A stretch of DNA of 64,000 nt. It comes from Blastomonas natatoria (GTDB lineage Bacteria; Pseudomonadota; Alphaproteobacteria; Sphingomonadales; Sphingomonadaceae). The DNA lies in assembly GCF_003201955.1 (NCBI RefSeq), contig NZ_QJJM01000008.1, forward strand, positions 62,001-126,000, written 5' to 3'. The notes beneath the pieces are model-generated. The model searched no databases, was not told the origin of the DNA, and was given only the letters and a program-made list of their open reading frames with translations. Position numbers and translations under genes: made by a program. Shown here one piece after another: positions 61,995 through 64,000 of this stretch (position 1 is the stretch's first letter; the number at the start of each line of letters is the position of its first letter).

Positions 61995-63329
61995 TTATTG
62001 GGCGATGAGGCCGGTCTTGTCGTCGCGATAGATGCGGCCGTCCTTCATCACGAAATCGATGGTGCGCAGCGCCGAAATATTCTCCACCGGATTGGCGTTG
62101 ACCGCGACGATGTCGGCGGCGAGGCCTGGCTTGATGCGCCCGGTCATGTCGTCGATCTTGAGCATCCTTGCGGTCTCGGTAGTTCCCGAGCGCAGCGCCT
62201 GGAGCGGGGTCATACCCGCCTTCACATAGAGCTCGGCCTCGGCCACGGTAGCAGTGGTGCCGTCATTGGGTTCGAACGGAAACTGGTCGGTACCCAGCGC
62301 GATGTTGACGCCCAGGCGGATCGCCTTTTCCAGCATCGCCCAGTGTTCCTTGCCGGTGCTATCGACGCGTGCGAGATACCAGGCTGGCGATCCGATCTTC
62401 TTGTAGAATTCCTTCGCACCCGGCTGGCTGACGACGATGGTAGGCACCAGCCAGACACCCTTTTTCTTCATCAGCTGAAGCGCGGCATCATCGAGATAAT
62501 AGCCGTGTTCGAAGCAATCGATGTCGAACTTCAGCGCCTGCTGCGCCGCCTGGGCCGAGCCGTTATGCGCGGTCACCGGAATGCCGTTGCGATGCGCGAC
62601 CTCGATGAGCGTGGACAGTTCCTCGTCGGTCATCGGCGCGGCGCCGATGGCACCATGCGTGTCCGAAATGCCGCCCGAGATGGCGATCTTGATCCAGTCG
62701 GCGCCATATTTGATCTGCTTGCGCACCGCTGTTGCCAGGCCATAGGGGCCATCGGCTTCGAGCGAGCCATGGCCGCCGGTGGGCACGATGATCTCGCCTG
62801 CGGTCAGGATGCGCGGGCCGATCACGTCACCGCGCTCGATCCCGGCGCGCAGCGCGAAGTCATTGCCATGATCCTCGCCGGTGGAGCGCGTGGTGGTGAC
62901 CCCGGCGAGCAGCGACTTGCGCGCATTGCCTGCCATGCGCAGCACTTGTTGCGGGTCGGTCTCGTTCACCAGTGCGGCGCCCGCTGCCCCCGGCAGCTTG
63001 AGGCCGTAATGCGTGTGCATGTTCATAAGGCCCGGGATCAGCCATCGGCCTGTCATCGATACCTGCCTGGCATCTGCCGGAATGGTGATGGCAGCGGCTG
63101 GCCCGACAGCGCTGATGCGTCCGCCGCTGACAAGCACCGTCGCGTTCATCGTGACCTTGCCGGTATCGACATCGACGACATTGCCGCCGACCAGCGCGAT
63201 GACTTCGGTGCTGACCTCCTGGTCGACCATGATCTTGCCCTCGCGGGCCAAGGCATCGGTCGTTGCTGCGATCGGCATCAGCGTCGCCGCCGTTGCCAAT
63301 GCCGCTATCATCCACCGCCGGTAACGCAT
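61995..63329 (-). CDS. Exported amidohydrolase (imidazolonepropionase/Xaa-Pro dipeptidase-like)
   Basis: The 444-residue protein has a signal peptide (MIAALATAATLMPIAATTDA) and the amidohydrolase metal motifs: MNMHTHYG after the first barrel strand, IKIAISGG, GIPVTAHNG, FEHGYYLD and ALGTDQFPFEPN. It resembles the exported amidohydrolases that cleave dipeptides or ochratoxin-like amides. ATG at 63329 gives a normal signal; upstream in-frame starts would add a long polar extension. It is the first gene of the minus-strand run and is divergent from the right-edge DUF885 gene. Confidence 0.87.
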   Translation of the reverse strand: MRYRRWMIAALATAATLMPIAATTDALAREGKIMVDQEVSTEVIALVGGNVVDVDTGKVTMNATVLVSGGRISAVGPAAAITIPADARQVSMTGRWLIPGLMNMHTHYGLKLPGAAGAALVNETDPQQVLRMAGNARKSLLAGVTTTRSTGEDHGNDFALRAGIERGDVIGPRILTAGEIIVPTGGHGSLEADGPYGLATAVRKQIKYGADWIKIAISGGISDTHGAIGAAPMTDEELSTLIEVAHRNGIPVTAHNGSAQAAQQALKFDIDCFEHGYYLDDAALQLMKKKGVWLVPTIVVSQPGAKEFYKKIGSPAWYLARVDSTGKEHWAMLEKAIRLGVNIALGTDQFPFEPNDGTTATVAEAELYVKAGMTPLQALRSGTTETARMLKIDDMTGRIKPGLAADIVAVNANPVENISALRTIDFVMKDGRIYRDDKTGLIAQ

Positions 63330-63586
63330 GTGCACTATCCCCGCTGTCCCCTCGAATACGTGCAACGTCACGCAAATGACGCATTCGTGCAATGCAGCAA
63401 AACCATTGGAATCGTTGCGTTGGGCGCAACATATGTGACTTGGAGAGCGCTTCGGCGAAATTAAATTGTTTCTATCCAATGTGTTAGTCAGATATTTGGG
63501 TGGTTTTTGGCCGCCTGCCAGCGCAATTTGAACACTTGAAACTCGCTCCCGGTTGTTGAGGATCAGAGCGGCAGGGAGATTGAAAA
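63330..63586. other. Divergent intergenic region
   Basis: This 257-bp gap between the divergent amidohydrolase and DUF885 genes is more AT-rich than its surroundings (around 63440-63500). It should hold both promoters. I see no palindrome or named regulatory site in it. Confidence 0.5.
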
Positions 63587-64000
63587 ATGGCGATGAACGG
63601 CTTTCGGGTTACGCGCAGGGCAACGTTGGCGGGCGGACTGGCCTTCGGCGCCCTGGCGAGCGTGCCGCTCAGCGCCCAGGCAGGGGCCGAGGGCGCGAGG
63701 CTGCGCGCGCTGCTGGAACAGGCCGATGCCGCCGATGCGCTGCTCGACCCGCTGTCGGACGAACGACGCGGGGAAAGCAGCGGGCCTGCCTATGTCGATC
63801 CGCTGGGCGACTATTACGGCGCGACGCTGGAGGCCAACAAGCGGGCGCAGCTTGCCGCGCTCCAGCAGATTGATCGCAAGGCGCTGTCGCCACAGGACGC
63901 CATTGCCTATGACGTGTTTGCCTATCGGACGCGCGAGGTGCTCAACCTGTTCGACAGCGGACTGTTTGCCATCAAGCGGCAGCTGGCGCTCGATCCCTCG
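63587..64000 (+). CDS. DUF885 family protein, N-terminal part (partial, Tat signal)
   Basis: ATG at 63587 opens a frame that runs to the window end (138 codons). The N terminus is a twin-arginine signal (VTRRATLAGGLAFGALASVP, then LSAQAG). The following LSPQDAIAYDVFAYRTREVL and the preceding acidic helices resemble the N-terminal part of DUF885 proteins. The catalytic region lies beyond the edge, so assignment rests on the N-terminal pattern and on two other DUF885 genes nearby. Confidence 0.7.
   Translation, partial: MAMNGFRVTRRATLAGGLAFGALASVPLSAQAGAEGARLRALLEQADAADALLDPLSDERRGESSGPAYVDPLGDYYGATLEANKRAQLAALQQIDRKALSPQDAIAYDVFAYRTREVLNLFDSGLFAIKRQLALDPS

Noticed and set aside
60004-62031. 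A 675-codon open frame antisense to the TonB receptor and NTF2-like gene
   Set aside because: Spans two genes of the other strand and has no domain; a shadow frame.

Overview
The window is a chromosomal segment of a high-GC alphaproteobacterium, most probably a member of the Sphingomonadales. The reasons are the gene content (TonB-dependent receptor, DUF885 and M16 peptidases, an HPr-rel-A cassette, a VanA/VanR pair of Caulobacter/Sphingomonas type) and the dense scatter of short palindromic intergenic repeats common in sphingomonads. Genus and species cannot be read from the sequence. No rRNA, tRNA, CRISPR array, prophage or classical insertion sequence was seen.

Layout. 1-3.4 kb: leucine catabolism (methylcrotonyl-CoA carboxylase beta end, a repeat-bounded GIY-YIG nuclease gene lying between the two carboxylase genes, the alpha subunit, a MaoC-like hydratase). 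3.5-13.2 kb: exported or membrane hydrolases and small proteins (DUF885, DUF4440, M16 peptidase, penicillin-acylase family, a helical-repeat protein). 13.3-15.2 kb: vanA and divergent vanR around a perfect palindromic operator. 15.3-16.3 kb: nitronate monooxygenase-like protein. 16.3-26.4 kb: branched-chain amino acid and biotin synthesis (leuA with a leucine-rich leader peptide and attenuator; ilvB-ilvN-ilvC-bioF-bioD-bioA), plus YHS and YceI proteins. 26.4-29.3 kb: miaA, serB and an SDR dehydrogenase. 29.4-36.9 kb: the complete phosphate module phoR-pstS-pstC-pstA-pstB-phoU-phoB with a Pho box ahead of pstS. 37.1-39.9 kb: a four-gene HPr-rel-A cassette (Tat-exported small protein, PqqD-like protein, HprK-related kinase, nucleotidyltransferase), function unknown; this is the best candidate here for an undescribed system. 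40-44.7 kb: gph, glmU, a vapBC toxin-antitoxin pair, glmS. 44.7-49.7 kb: indolepyruvate oxidoreductase iorA/iorB-like genes with a cyclase and a MarR regulator. 49.8-54.6 kb: LysR regulator and a DHDPS-family/three-subunit amino-acid dehydrogenase operon resembling hydroxyproline catabolism. 54.6-64 kb: RidA, VOC, sodium:solute symporter with DUF3311 partner, DUF885, TonB receptor, NTF2-like protein, amidohydrolase and the start of a third DUF885 gene, together suggesting uptake and hydrolysis of a peptide-like substrate.

How parts fit: anabolic BCAA/biotin genes, phosphate homeostasis and cell-wall precursor genes form the conserved core. The two ends (1-13 kb, 44-64 kb) are catabolic or accessory, each regulator standing divergent to the genes it probably controls. 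Functions are assigned from recognisable motifs and overall family resemblance; no database search could be run.
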